This document shows, one piece after another, positions 11,345 to 23,292 of a stretch of DNA of 31,150 nt. The notes under the pieces are model-generated. The model was given only the letters and a program-made list of their open reading frames with translations. It did no database searches and had not been told where the DNA came from. Position numbers and translations under genes: made by a program. This DNA is from Reticulitermes lucifugus (lineage: Eukaryota > Arthropoda > Insecta > Blattodea > Rhinotermitidae): positions 1,931 through 33,080 of the forward strand of contig JAKCWW010003282.1 in assembly GCA_026260175.1 (NCBI GenBank), given 5' to 3'. Every line of letters starts with the position of its first letter. Position 1 is the stretch's first letter.

Positions 11345-12429
11345 GTGTGACCCTAACCTTAGATATGAAAGCACAATATGGGTTTTCAATGAAGAGAAAG
11401 ACCAACATTTGGAAGCAGCACAAATGAGATTTCATGGACCATGGCTGAGATTTACATAACAGGATCACCAATAGCATATAGATATAATCAAAACAGTGTG
11501 CTTTCCTACTTTCCATGGAAATGTTGCTATCAAAAGCACTAGCAAGAAACATGTTAACAGGGAAAAGAGAAACCAATTACCAAAGTTTTGGTAACATCAT
11601 AAACCCACTGGCAAAAGAAACATGAGATCCAAAGGCTGCAAAGATCAATCTTTTGATAAGCTTCCCAACCCTAAAAATAAAACTTGTTCAACACAGAGTA
11701 AGAGCTGACAAAGACATGGCCAATGGTATTTAAAATATAAATACAAAATAAGCTGCATATTAGTAATGCTTATAGTCATGTTTGTGCTGCCTGAAAGCAC
11801 GAGCAGCCCTCTAATTCAGGGGCCAGCCGTCACCACATCATAACCCCAGTAACCTACACCACTGAAACATTTTTCAGTTACAAGCATACTTCCTCCTCGT
11901 CATTAATGTCCTCATATGAACCACAGCAAAGACAATTCCTCCAGCAAACTCATTAGATATTCAGCATCTACTTGCATATCATGATGTTACATTTATGAAA
12001 TCTTGGAATATGAATTTCCCTCAACTTAAAACCAACTTTTCCTGTAACTTACTACAAAAAGAGTGTTGATGGCATTTGTCCTGAAAATTCCAAAAAAATT
12101 TAAGTCCATTATGACAACATGCAAGTCAATTTGGTTGTATCTCGGTCTACATATTAATAAAAAGATGCAACTCATTAACAAAATGGAAAATGACGTGAAA
12201 AGAGACTTTTGTGACCTAAAAGTATCATACCAAGTCAGCATTTCCAAGAACTACAGAAAAGCACAAACACAATCCATGTTCCAGCCAAAATTCAAACTTG
12301 GCATGTCCCAAAGTGCTACTGCTTCAGCCAGATTGCTCACCTGGCATTACTCCTCTGATCACATTATTGAAATATTGTGCAGAATATTCCACCAACTGCC
12401 ATTGTCCAGCATCAATTTACATATTCCTA
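11345..12429. other. no recognised feature, CpG-poor
   Basis: The frame at 12063-12500 runs into LINE sequence at its end (FLDQRKHVQLQ); its first 120 codons match nothing I know and may be an upstream LINE remnant or chance. Confidence 0.45.
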
Positions 12430-13120
12430 AAACAGAAAAATACTTCACGGAGTACAAACGTACATTTCTAGATCAAAGGAAGCATGTTCAACTGCAATAG
12501 CTACAGGTTCCAAACCAAAGTAATGCAAACTGAACATGTTAAGAGGTGAAACTAGTAAACATTTCATGAACGAAAAGAGACAATATTTGAAAGATGAAAT
12601 TAATAAACTTGGAACAGTAACAATAAGGAATATCAGTCTTGCATAGAAGCATACATGAATATACAAAGGGTTACCAGCCTAAGAGTTAACTTAGTGAAGG
12701 ATAAGAACACAGATCCCATTGCAGATCCACACAGTATTTATAATCGGTGTAAAAAACACTTGCCATTAAATGAACATGGGGCTAATGGGGTTATGCACAC
12801 TGAAGCACAGAGTTGAACCTCTAGTGCTCGAGCCTAGTGACTTGAAGGGTGACATGGCTACCCAAAAGCTGAGAAGATAAAAATCACCAAGTATTCATCA
12901 TATTCCAGCAGAACTGATTCAAACAGGAAATAGGGCAGTACATTCCATGACAGTGAACTTTATTAATTATATTTGGGATAAGTAAGAATTGCCTCAACAG
13001 CCATTCATTGTGCCTATTTCTAAGACAGGTGATAAAAGACTGCAACAATTATCAATGCATATCATCGTTATCAACTACATACAAATTTTATTAAACATAC
13101 TTCTGTCAAGGATAACTACA

Positions 13121-13388
13121 TACAGTAAAAACCCTATTTAATGAATTGCTGGGGAATTAAGAATATATTTCACTAAATCGAGATTTTCATTAAATGGAGG
13201 TTTGTTTGTTTATATGGAGCTATTGTCGGGACATGACCCACCCCCATCTAGCGCTGACATTAAAGAAAGAGTAGAGCTATACCTCTGGGCCTTCATGGCC
13301 TGTTCTAGGGAGAACTTTACCTTTTTATTGTCAAGACATGAAAAAATCATTACTAACTCCAGGAACATTAAATCAGAGTTTTACTGTA
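13121..13388. mobile_element. Tigger/pogo-like MITE inserted in the LINE
   Basis: Left end TACAGTAAAAACCCTATTTA, right end (read inward on the minus strand) TACAGTAAAACTCTGATTTA: terminal inverted repeats of about 25 bp with TA at both ends. Such TIRs and TA targets are typical of the pogo/Tigger branch of Tc1/mariner. LINE coding sequence stops at the left end (SRITTY) and resumes just after the right end. The inside holds a SINE fragment at 13237-13325. Confidence 0.8.
13237..13325 (+). mobile_element. 5'-truncated tRNA-SINE (family 1) inside the MITE
   Basis: Shows the 3' part of the family: CCCACCCCCATCTAGCG, AAAGAAAGAGTAGAGCTATA, GGCCTTCATGGCCTGTTC and AACTTTACCTTTT. It is flanked by a 16-bp target duplication, TATTGTCGGGACATGA (13221-13236) and TATTGTCAAGACATGA (13326-13341), with two differences. 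Confidence 0.85.
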
Positions 13389-13574
13389 TGTAGATGAAAT
13401 TATTAGGAAAGCTATGAAAATGGTAGTCTGGATAGGAAAATACTTTGATATTTTTTGTATTCAGAATGGTCTGAAACCTGATGCTGTCACCAGTGCTTTT
13501 CAATTTGCCATTTGGAAGGTTCAAGCAAACCAGGAGGGTCTGAAAGTAAATGGGACACATCAGCTTCTGGTCTC

Positions 13575-14285
13575 TCTCACCCCTCTGGCACAGCACCTAG
13601 TGGGCCAGGGCCTCCTCAATGATGAAGCTTCACAATCACACACACTACACTCCATAGGACTCCTCTGGATTATCGATTAGCCCATTGCAGAGACCTCTAC
13701 ATGACAACACAACTCACAAGAGACAAATATCCATGCCCCCAGTGGAATTCTAACCCACAACCTCAGCTAGTGAGCAGACACAGACCTATACCTTAGACCA
13801 GTGGTATTCAACCTGGGGTACACAAAGACATCTTAGGTGGTACATAAAATTAAAAATAAATATATTATTTCATGATAAACACTGAATAATCAGGGCCAGA
13901 TTTCGGGTTAGCCACCAGAGACCCAGATGTAAGGACATGCTATTCTTATCTGGGCAGCTAGTTTAATTTTATTCCACATAGTGTGTATAATTTTGCTTTG
14001 CTAAAATACCTTTGTTCCTTTATTAATGTTTATATGATAGACAATAATATATTTGTTATTTAATAGCTTGATTCTCCTTTTTCTCACTTAAAACTTATTT
14101 AATACAATATTTTGAATGTAATTTATTTAAACTTATTTTAGATGTAGATTATAGACTATGTATAACTTCAATTATGCACTAACAACTTTGGGGGTACAAA
14201 GTTGAAGAGAAATTATATGTGGGGGTACACAAACAAAAAAGGTTGATACCACTGCCTTAGACCACACGGCCACTGCGATCAGTTG
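13575..14285 (-). mobile_element. second tRNA-derived SINE in the LINE, split by a hAT-type MITE
   Basis: On the minus strand the A-box GTGGCCGTGTGGTCTAAGGC (14277-14258) resembles a tRNA-Leu/Ser head. After removing the inserted MITE, it continues to a B-box-like GGGTTAGAATTCC (about 13757-13744). LINE codons for GTHQLLV end before it and QLLLFY resumes after it, with similar bases on both sides (CAGCTTCTGGTCT and CAGTTGCTTCTCTTC), as from an old target duplication. The 3' limit is approximate. Confidence 0.6.
13799..14254. mobile_element. hAT-type non-autonomous element (456 bp)
   Basis: Ends CAGTGGTATTCAACC and, inverted, CAGTGGTATCAACC; perfect 8-bp target duplication CCTTAGAC at 13791-13798 and 14255-14262. 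An 8-bp duplication and CAGTGGT.. ends are hallmarks of hAT elements. No transposase is present; the inside is A+T-rich. Confidence 0.92.
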
Positions 14286-14985
14286 CTTCTCTTCTACACT
14301 AATGTGAATTTATTGGGCAAAAGCATATGTACTATACAAAACACAGCTTTATTACCTGGTAGTAAGGAGATTGGTCTTAAGCTAAACGCAGATAAAACCA
14401 AGTACACACTTATGTCTAGTTAACAGAATACACAAGAAAGTGAAACAGTAAAGATAGGTTACAAATCTTTTGCAAGTGTAGCAAAGTTCAAATACTTGGG
14501 AAGAAGCTTAGGAAATCAAAATTGTATTCAGTAACAAATTAAAAGCAGACTTAACTCCAGGAATACCCAATACCATTCACACCAGCATCTGCCTTCCTGC
14601 TTGCTTTACAAAAATTAAAAAGTATAGACATTGTTCACCAGTTTTATATGAGTGAAAAACTCTACCTCACACACAGAGGGCAAGAATATAGGCCGTGGTG
14701 GTTTGAAAATAAGACGTCTAAGGAAGTTTTTTGAGTTGACAGCAAACCACACAGCAGTCCCCAACTTTTCTAAAACACTGTCCAGGTGACCGACAAACAG
14801 GGCACATGCTACAGATGCATGTAACATTCTTCGCAGAAAACCCAGAAGGAAAAGATCACATTGAAGACACGATAATAAAAGAACTTTAAAGGCATGGACT
14901 GGATTGATCACAAGCAGCATTAACTGGCAGGCTCTTATGACCATGCTAATGAACCTTTGGGTTCCAAAAACAGTGAATTAGGGTA

Positions 14986-15439
14986 GCTGAAGAACTATCA
15001 CCTTTTGAAGTACATTAAGTGTCGACAGACACTTCACCCTTTGCTACCATCACGTACACATTTACCTGTAGATCCTAATCAGTTATGAACACACGACTTT
15101 CCAAGAACACAGGGTNGGGGGGGACCAACCACAATGATTACATAAAATAACAAAGTTAAACACAATGATCTTCAAATCCCCACAATGTTTCTCACATGAC
15201 TGGGAAAACAATTGGACAGGAGTTGTGTTTTTTGTTACTTAGTTTTCCACTACAGTTACTGGTTCTTCGTATTCTCAATGTTGCAGGCAGTGCGGGCGTC
15301 TCGTTTCTCGAAATCTCATGGAAGTTGGTGTATGGAACAACTTGCACTCTGTATAGCTGATTTATGTATACTATCAATGGAAATAATGCTTTCACTTAAG
15401 AAATAAAAAAAAAATAAATATTGGACAGAAAGGTCAACA
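14986..15439. other. short spacer between LINE and polyubiquitin 3' end
   Basis: A local rise in CpG at about 15010-15310 and a single N at 15116 in a G run. No gene recognised. Confidence 0.5.
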
Positions 15440-15458
15440 GATCTCTTAGTACATGTCC

Positions 15459-15464
15459 TTTATT
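15459..15464 (-). terminator. poly(A) signal AATAAA of the polyubiquitin gene
   Basis: AATAAA on the minus strand, about 305 nt after the putative TGA and 160 nt after the decayed unit. Cleavage is expected near 15440. Confidence 0.6.
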
Positions 15465-15624
15465 TGCATTAACAATTTTACCAGTGAAAAAGCATTAATC
15501 AACACACATTTAAGTTACATCTAACTATTTGTTTACAAATGAGCCTTTTTAAGGTTAAATTGAGAACAAATAAAACTAAAAGTTTCACATTTCCAAAACC
15601 TGAAATACAGTCGGAACACCTAAC

Positions 15625-15780
15625 TCCTCGGAGACGAAGCACAAGATGGAGTGTTGACTCTCTCTGAATGTTGTAATCTGACAATGTATGACCATCCTCC
15701 ACCTGCTTGCCAGCAAATAAACCTCTGCTGGTCTGGAGGAATGCCTTCCTTGTCTTGGATTTTAGCATTCACATATGTGT
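15625..15780 (-). pseudogene. decayed ubiquitin unit in the polyubiquitin 3' UTR
   Basis: In one frame it reads [21 protein letters not shown] (residues about 20-42, with two codons missing). Then a 2-nt deletion in the Leu43-Ile-Phe45 codons shifts the frame, and it continues as [20 protein letters not shown] and on to LRLRG. Codon 76 is Val, not Gly, so the unit could not be conjugated even if translated. Other changes are L50V, R54H and K63R. It lies downstream of the likely stop codon, so it is probably transcribed only as 3' UTR. Confidence 0.9.
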
Positions 15781-15821
15781 CTGCAGCTTAAAAGTTTCTG
15801 AAGCTGACCAGACTGCAGATT
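15769..15821 (-). CDS. polyubiquitin, putative last coding exon (tail only)
   Basis: The acceptor TTTTATTTTAG at 15832-15822 is followed by a short in-frame stretch. It completes a Glu codon across the junction and reads ESAVWSASETFKLQTHM, then TGA at 15771-15769. The ES start and the KLQTHM end sit where ESTLHL and RLRGGM would be in a normal unit, so this may be a decayed exon after the duplicated intron. No known function is expected. Splicing here is inferred from the site sequences only; without it the reading frame ends in the preceding intron. Confidence 0.5.
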
Positions 15822-16028
15822 CTAAAATAAAAAACTTCCTGTTATAACAAATATTAAAATAAACTACAAAAACCAGGTATGAGAGCATATTCAGGGTCCC
15901 CCCCAGACAGGACATATTACAGGTAAAAATACCCACATCATACAGCCAGTCCCATAAAGCTACCATCAACAAATTCACTGCCATATTGATATCAGAATTG
16001 GTATGTAATGTCATGTGATGGTAAATCA

Positions 16029-16181
<153 letters not shown>

Positions 16182-16461
16182 NNNNNNNNNNNNNNNNNNN
16201 NNNNNNNNNNNNNNNNNNNNNNNNNNNNNNNNNNNNNNNNNNNNNNNNNNNNNNNNNNNNNNNNNNNNNNNNNNNNNNNNNNNNNNNNNNNNNNNNNNNN
16301 NNNNNNNNNNNNNNNNNNNNNNNNNNNNNNNNNNNNNNNNNNNNNNNNNNNNNNNNNNNNNNNNNNNNNNNNNNNNNNNNNNNNNNNNNNNNNNNNNNNN
16401 NNNNNNNNNNNNNNNNNNNNNNNNNNNNNNNNNNNNNNNNNNNNNNNNNNNNNNNNNNNNN
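16182..16461. other. 280-base assembly gap (N) inside the ubiquitin array
   Basis: Sequence stops after codon Arg42 of one unit and resumes at Lys48 of a unit. In an intact array the missing length must be 15 nt plus a multiple of 228 (15, 243, 471 and so on). 280 fits none of these and also shifts the frame, so the N count is probably an estimate. The true number of units is unknown: four if 15 nt are missing, five if 243. Confidence 0.95.
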
Positions 16462-18378
<1,917 letters not shown>

Positions 18379-19215
18379 TCAGTGGATTCTTACCAAATTA
18401 CTTCAAATTACAATACAAAAACCGCAAGCTACATAATGAACACATCACAGTATAGAGAATGTCCAGATGCAAACCACAACGAAACTAAAACCGAAACAGA
18501 ATGTGTGTGCTGCAGACAATAGCATGCAGAAGTTACTTCTCATTCAGATAGGCTACTTAAAGTCTAACAGCCACATATTGCTGACGATACAATTATGTTC
18601 ACGTTGCATGGCTCCTTACAGATATTCGTAGTTTGTACAATTTATACAGTCACTTTTCACACTTGTACAAAGTCTGAATGCTGCGCAATTTTAGAATTAA
18701 GGTATAATATGGCACACTTTGCAATTCTTCAAACACACTTCATAATAATCACGTAACAAAAGCAGTACTTATGAACCTGCTGAAATTCTGAGTTTATTTC
18801 ACAATCTACAATTTACGCAGTCGTCAGAACTACGCGAGGTTGCATTTGAAACTCAGCCCACATTAAAGGACGACTTATGATGAAATTCGCAACGTACATC
18901 CATCATACACAAATGTGCGACTATCTGAATCGCTTGCTGCAATTTTTGCACCGGAGATGAAACGAGATGCGTCGACGTCATACCTCTAAACATCGTACGA
19001 AATTGGGTCGTAAATGTAAGAAAAGTACGACCACACAAAAGAGGATGCCTGCATCATTGTACTTTTTGTCGGAGGTCCTTTACGGCAGTCGGACATAAGC
19101 TAAACTACGTAACCTTTTAACACTGTGTGCAGTCTGTCCTGGTGCTTCTTGAGAAACCAACCAAAATTAAGACAACGCAATGCTCTACTCGGATGACTAA
19201 GCTGCTCGGGTACGC

Positions 19216-19247
19216 AAAATGGCGGACGCACAAAGAACGGCCATCTT
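19216..19247. promoter_or_regulatory. pair of YY1/Pho-like motifs, opposed
   Basis: AAAATGGCGG at 19216-19225 (plus) and AAGATGGCCG at 19247-19238 (minus) share the ATGGC core of YY1/Pleiohomeotic sites. They lie about 410-440 nt inside the putative 5' UTR intron, in its CpG-rich part. Confidence 0.4.
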
Positions 19248-19572
19248 AACGAAATGACACACCTATCACACAAAGAGAACCCTGGTTTCTTGGTTATCTG
19301 AATTACTAATCCGAACCTTTCTTACATATTGAAATACGAAACAACGAACTGTAACCTACAGAACCAGTGCAACACGCAAGTCAACGCCACACAGGGCGTG
19401 TCACAAAACATTCCCAACTGCCACTGAAATTGCATGCACATTTGTCCTAAACTCTTTGCTTCACAGCCCACATAAATTAAAAAATATGGTAACAGATCCC
19501 TTAATGAAAACCTAATAGGAACATACTACATAAAATCCGCAGTTTTACGCTATACCCTACACACGTCATAAA

Positions 19573-19627
19573 ATGGAAAATTACATTACAGCAAAACTAT
19601 ATACAGTAATGGAAAATTACATTACAG
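19573..19627. repeat. 19-bp direct repeat, 36-bp period
   Basis: ATGGAAAATTACATTACAG occurs at 19573-19591 and 19609-19627, with unrelated sequence between. It lies just inside the putative 5' UTR intron and creates a chance ORF. Confidence 0.85.
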
Positions 19628-19655
19628 AAGAACTAACTTCCTCAATTCGCCTTAC

Positions 19656-19735
19656 CTTCAACAAAGTACTCTACGCCTTCAATGTACCACTGCTACACGT
19701 CTGCAAGCTTCACAACTATCGCTTCCAAATGCCAC
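19656..19735 (-). other. putative non-coding first exon of the polyubiquitin gene
   Basis: Bounded by the donor at 19656/19655 and by the start site expected about 30 nt below the TATA-like box. It contains no ATG-led frame that runs into the coding exon. The start site is not defined by a clear initiator motif. Confidence 0.45.
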
Positions 19736-19751
19736 AAGATTGGGCCGATCA

Positions 19752-20051
19752 CCTTTTTGTATAGTTTTCAGACAATGAATTTCATTGGTCGAGTGTTCAT
19801 GTAATGCTATTGGTGTATTCAGTTTGACGCAACTCTTTCAGTGGTGGCACACGTGTGACACGAAATTCCCTGAGCGAAATCGTAATTGCGTGACAATATT
19901 ACACATGAACACGTTGGTGTGACTGACACAGTCGGAGGGGCAATGCACAGTCATACCATGACGTCACACAAACGGACTTGGCAAAAATAGTACAGCTAAC
20001 CCTATTGGTTGAAACGAAACAAAGACATTCTGGGTTGTTCTAGATCAATCT
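19752..20051 (-). promoter_or_regulatory. polyubiquitin promoter elements: TATA, CCAAT x3, CRE, HSE-like
   Basis: Seen, reading upstream on the minus strand: CTATACAAAAAGG (19764-19752), CCAAT cores at 19788-19784, 19813-19809 and 20008-20004, a perfect TGACGTCA (19959-19966), and a heat-shock-element-like run at 20027-20051 with TTC, G.., TTC, GA., .TC blocks in 5-bp phase. Known: polyubiquitin genes are stress-induced through heat-shock elements. The TATA and first CCAAT spacing is plausible; the heat-shock element is imperfect. Confidence 0.45.
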
Positions 20052-20059
20052 TCCCAGTG

Positions 20060-22159
20060 TAAAATGCAGACTCAGCATACAGCATTGCATTAACATACGT
20101 GTTTTATTATTTTCAGTGACGAACACAAATTCTAAAGTGGAAAATATTCTACGTGTATAAATGACACATATCAATAACTGTCAACATTAATTTAAAAAAT
20201 TCTTTGACGATCCACTGTATACCTAATGGATGAACAGAACTACTATTATTATGGCGCACTAACTTACAATTATAAACGCAAGAGTGTAATCATGTGTCCG
20301 GCAGGACTTTTTACAAAGCGGTGCACATTACCCATGTGAGAAGTTACCTCATGTATTAATGATTAATGCAGGACAAGATAGTAACAGCTATCCTTAAATT
20401 GAAATGATGTTTTCGTATAATCTTTTTTATTCTATAGAGTATTAAATATAAAAATAAAAATTATGTCAACATTTCAAGGTGGTACAAGTACACCACTGTG
20501 CACCTCGCTGCGGCGCCACTGCATGTGATTACGTTAATACAGAATGGAAACCATTTTCAAGGGTGGAATGGGTTCCAGCGTCTATAGTGAAATAAAAATC
20601 ACTTTATACCAAGTAATGATAAAGAGAGATATTTAATTTCGCGACGCTGTGAATTGCAACAATTGTACAGCGTCTGTGGTAGCCGAATGAAATATAACCA
20701 TGAAGCGAGCTATGGTCGCGTGACGCTGTAGGAAAAACCGCAATACTATGAAGCAAACATGCCCCACTGCCACTTTGTCCACCACAATTATCACATGGCC
20801 TTGACAGGCAAAAGAAAAGACGAGGACCAAAGTTGTTGCGTAGTTTTCACGTTACATTATTTTTAAGAAAGCATATAAAGTCACTTTGTGTATGAGTTTC
20901 CTGATAGTGTTTTATTTTATTTTAGCGAGGCGCACGTTTTGTGCTTTTAGGGTTTACGAAATTAAAAAAAAATCTGGCAATCTCACTTTAAAACTTCGTA
21001 GCAGGGGCATGCGATTTTTATATATTTCTTGATTGCCGTATAGTAAGTTGATCAGTCGTCCCGAATTTTCGTTAACAGTGCCCGAAATAAGACATATGTC
21101 CCGGACTAATTTCGTCCCCCTTTTTTATTTTTCTGATTTCATTCCGTCGTCCTCATACCATTCTTTAAAATCGAGACTTTCTTGGATCTTGTTGGCGACT
21201 TTCCAGACGAGGAGACGGCAACAGTGCTGCCCATGGAGCAGTAAACGGTGAAGATGTATGTAAGATATAAAAAACATGACTATAACGTGTGGACCATTTT
21301 ATTTTTTCAATGCTGTCCCCGTCCCCGAATAGACCAAGGACAAAATGGTCGCTTTATCAAATAGCCTGTAACAGATTTCGGGGTGGGTCAGTACCAGTCA
21401 CTACGTAAGTCACTGTTAGTATCTGTACTTAAGAAAATGATAATGAATCTTCATGATTTACGTTACAAAATGAGTCGCCGATTCTCAACAGGACTGGTCT
21501 TCATAGAACCTAATATTTTCCACACATATATTCACCATTGTGGTGAAAGCAGTTAATGACTCAAGCAGTGCTATGAAACAGTAATCCACCATATGTGAAA
21601 GTTACTTTTTCACTCATCATGACATGATATTCTGAATTAATTTATACTTACCAATCAATCAAAAATGTATGTGAATAACCAGCCGCAAATTTCCGTTCCT
21701 TTCTTAATTCAAATTTCATTGGAGACACCAAGGAAAACAAAATGCAATGTTAATTCAATTGTTCTGTTTTGTTCTCCCTGTTTATATTGGTACAAGGATA
21801 CCACCTGAACGTGAAGCAACGTTTCTCGACAAATCTGTGCACCGCTTCGGTAACTTGGATGCTGCATATTTCCTATCGCCTCATTCTTTGCTTGGCAACA
21901 GCCACTCTGGAATGACGTCACTAACCAGAATTGTCACTCGTGAGTCAATGACTGAACTTTTCGTGAATGTAGCACCTAACACTGTACTAAGTATTAGCAA
22001 GTAAATATGGTCGTATACTGTAAATACACGATAATTAATAGGTTACTTCAGGAAAATACAGATGTGGTTATGTTTACATACCGCGTGTCCTGCTAACTGT
22101 TGTATGGACAAATCAAAGGAATAATAGGTTTAAAATATAACGAAATACATTTCACGTAC
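20060..22159. other. intergenic, CpG-rich, no gene recognised
   Basis: Around 21050-21330 there are scattered GTCCCCG/TGTCCCG-type words (GTCGTCCCGAATTTTCG, GTGCCCGAAATAAG, TTTCGTCCCCC) that suggest an old interspersed repeat I cannot name. The ACCATTTT/AAAATGGT pair at 21293-21346 may be its ends. Confidence 0.4.
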
Positions 22160-22300
22160 CCAGGGGTGTAGTTTGTTGGTGAGGGGGGGGGGGAGTGGTG
22201 CGGCCGTCCCGGGCAGCAGAATCGATAGAACAGCAAATTGGGTGCCAAAATGAATATTATTAATGAAAAATTTTATTTTCTGCCCTCAAAACAACGTATA
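22160..22300 (+). repeat. hAT-like repeat fragment, copy 2
   Basis: CAGGGGTGTAGTTTGTTGG, a run of 12 G, GTGCGGCCGTCCCGGGCAGC, AAAATGAATATTATTAAT and TTTCTGCCCTCAAAA. Same order of blocks as 967-1085. Confidence 0.55.
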
Positions 22301-23087
22301 GTGTGTGTTGTGTACTGTACAAAGTGGAAAGGTATGTTTCAAATATTCGTATATTTAGAATTTTCCCTACAAATCAGCGACAAATTTAAAATCGAGGGAC
22401 AATAACAGAGCGAAAGCGCCAGAAGTGTCATGCACTGCACACATTTCCTAACTCGTTACCATTGGATACAAGTTAACGTGTGCTCTAAATATGTTAGCAA
22501 CAGCTGTTACAAAAGACTGTACAGCAAAATATGGCAACACCGCTGCGGACACGCGCCAAGCTACATTAATGCGAAATACTGTACGGGCTGTACCCAAGGT
22601 CATTTACATTGCTCGGCCAATGTACAGCTCACGATCAGCTGACATTGCTGCGTCAGCTGATGGTTGGCGGAGCACACGATTTTAGTGAACCTTAACAACA
22701 GAAAGTATTAGCGGTTACGTCTGTAAACTAAGGATTCAGCCAGCAACATCAGATCGATATGGGGAATGTTATATTGCAAATAAACAGAGTGTGTTGACTC
22801 CTGATGGAGTAAACCTTTGCACTCCAACATAAACGCCTAAAATTCTGCAGTTCACCCACCAGCTCAACACTAGCTTCGCATTCTTGAAAGGTTTATATTC
22901 AGGCCTTAGCTCCTCTGGCTTAGGTTGGCTGTTGCCATCCTTGGCCGCGTAACATCCCCAGAACGAGCTACCAACCTACGCCGCGTAACATTCCTAGAAG
23001 AGCGAAGGTCTGAATAATACCGCGGTGGAAGCCTTGAATCTCGTAAAGTGATAGCTCCTTAGGTAGTCCAAAAATTCCCCGTGTTTT

Positions 23088-23292
23088 ATGGAACGTGAAG
23101 GTTCGTTACCGTGTTCACAACAACTAGCCACCGGACCCTATCCTGAGCCAGGTGAATCCAGTCTACGCCCTGCCATCCCAATTGTTGAAGGTCCATTTTA
23201 ATATTATCCTCCCATTTCTCTTCGCCCCCATTCGTGCCACATGCCCCACCACCATCCTCCACGATTTGATCACTCGAATAAGAGTAGTTTTC
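23088..23292 (-). pseudogene. 5'-truncated LINE, ORF2 C-terminus
   Basis: On the minus strand: TLIRVIKSWRMVVGHVARMG, a frameshifted WEDNIKMDL block, then VDWIHLAQDRVRWLVVVNTV, TNLHVP and stop at about 23089. It is the same C-terminal motif set as in the LINE at 12430, but better preserved. The following 22930-23085 probably represents element 3' UTR; it has GCCGCGTAACAT twice, 35-36 bases apart. Confidence 0.85.

Larger units (their letters stand above)
12430..14985 (+). pseudogene. decayed LINE (non-LTR retrotransposon), ORF2 middle to end, with four insertions
   Basis: Collinear pieces of an endonuclease/reverse-transcriptase ORF appear in shifting frames. They include FLDQRKHVQLQ (12467), HFMNEKRQYLKDEINKL (about 12560), IPAELIQTGNRA and FINYIWDK (about 12905-12985), NILLSRITTY (about 13090-13120), then FDIFCIQNGLKPDAVT and EGLKVNGTHQLLV (13445-13570), LLFYTNVNLLG and KEIGLKLNADKTKY (14285-14410), AKFKYLGRSLGNQN (14480-14525), and a final NLWVPKTVN-stop near 14980. 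These follow the usual order of such ORFs, from the linker through RT to the C-terminus. The catalytic YADD is replaced by YTNV and there are many stops, so it is dead. Insertions: a Tigger-like MITE carrying a SINE, and a tRNA-SINE carrying a hAT-type MITE. Confidence 0.85.

Noticed and set aside
11214..11576. 120-codon minus-strand frame
   Set aside because: It runs through the hairpin element and has no recognisable domain.
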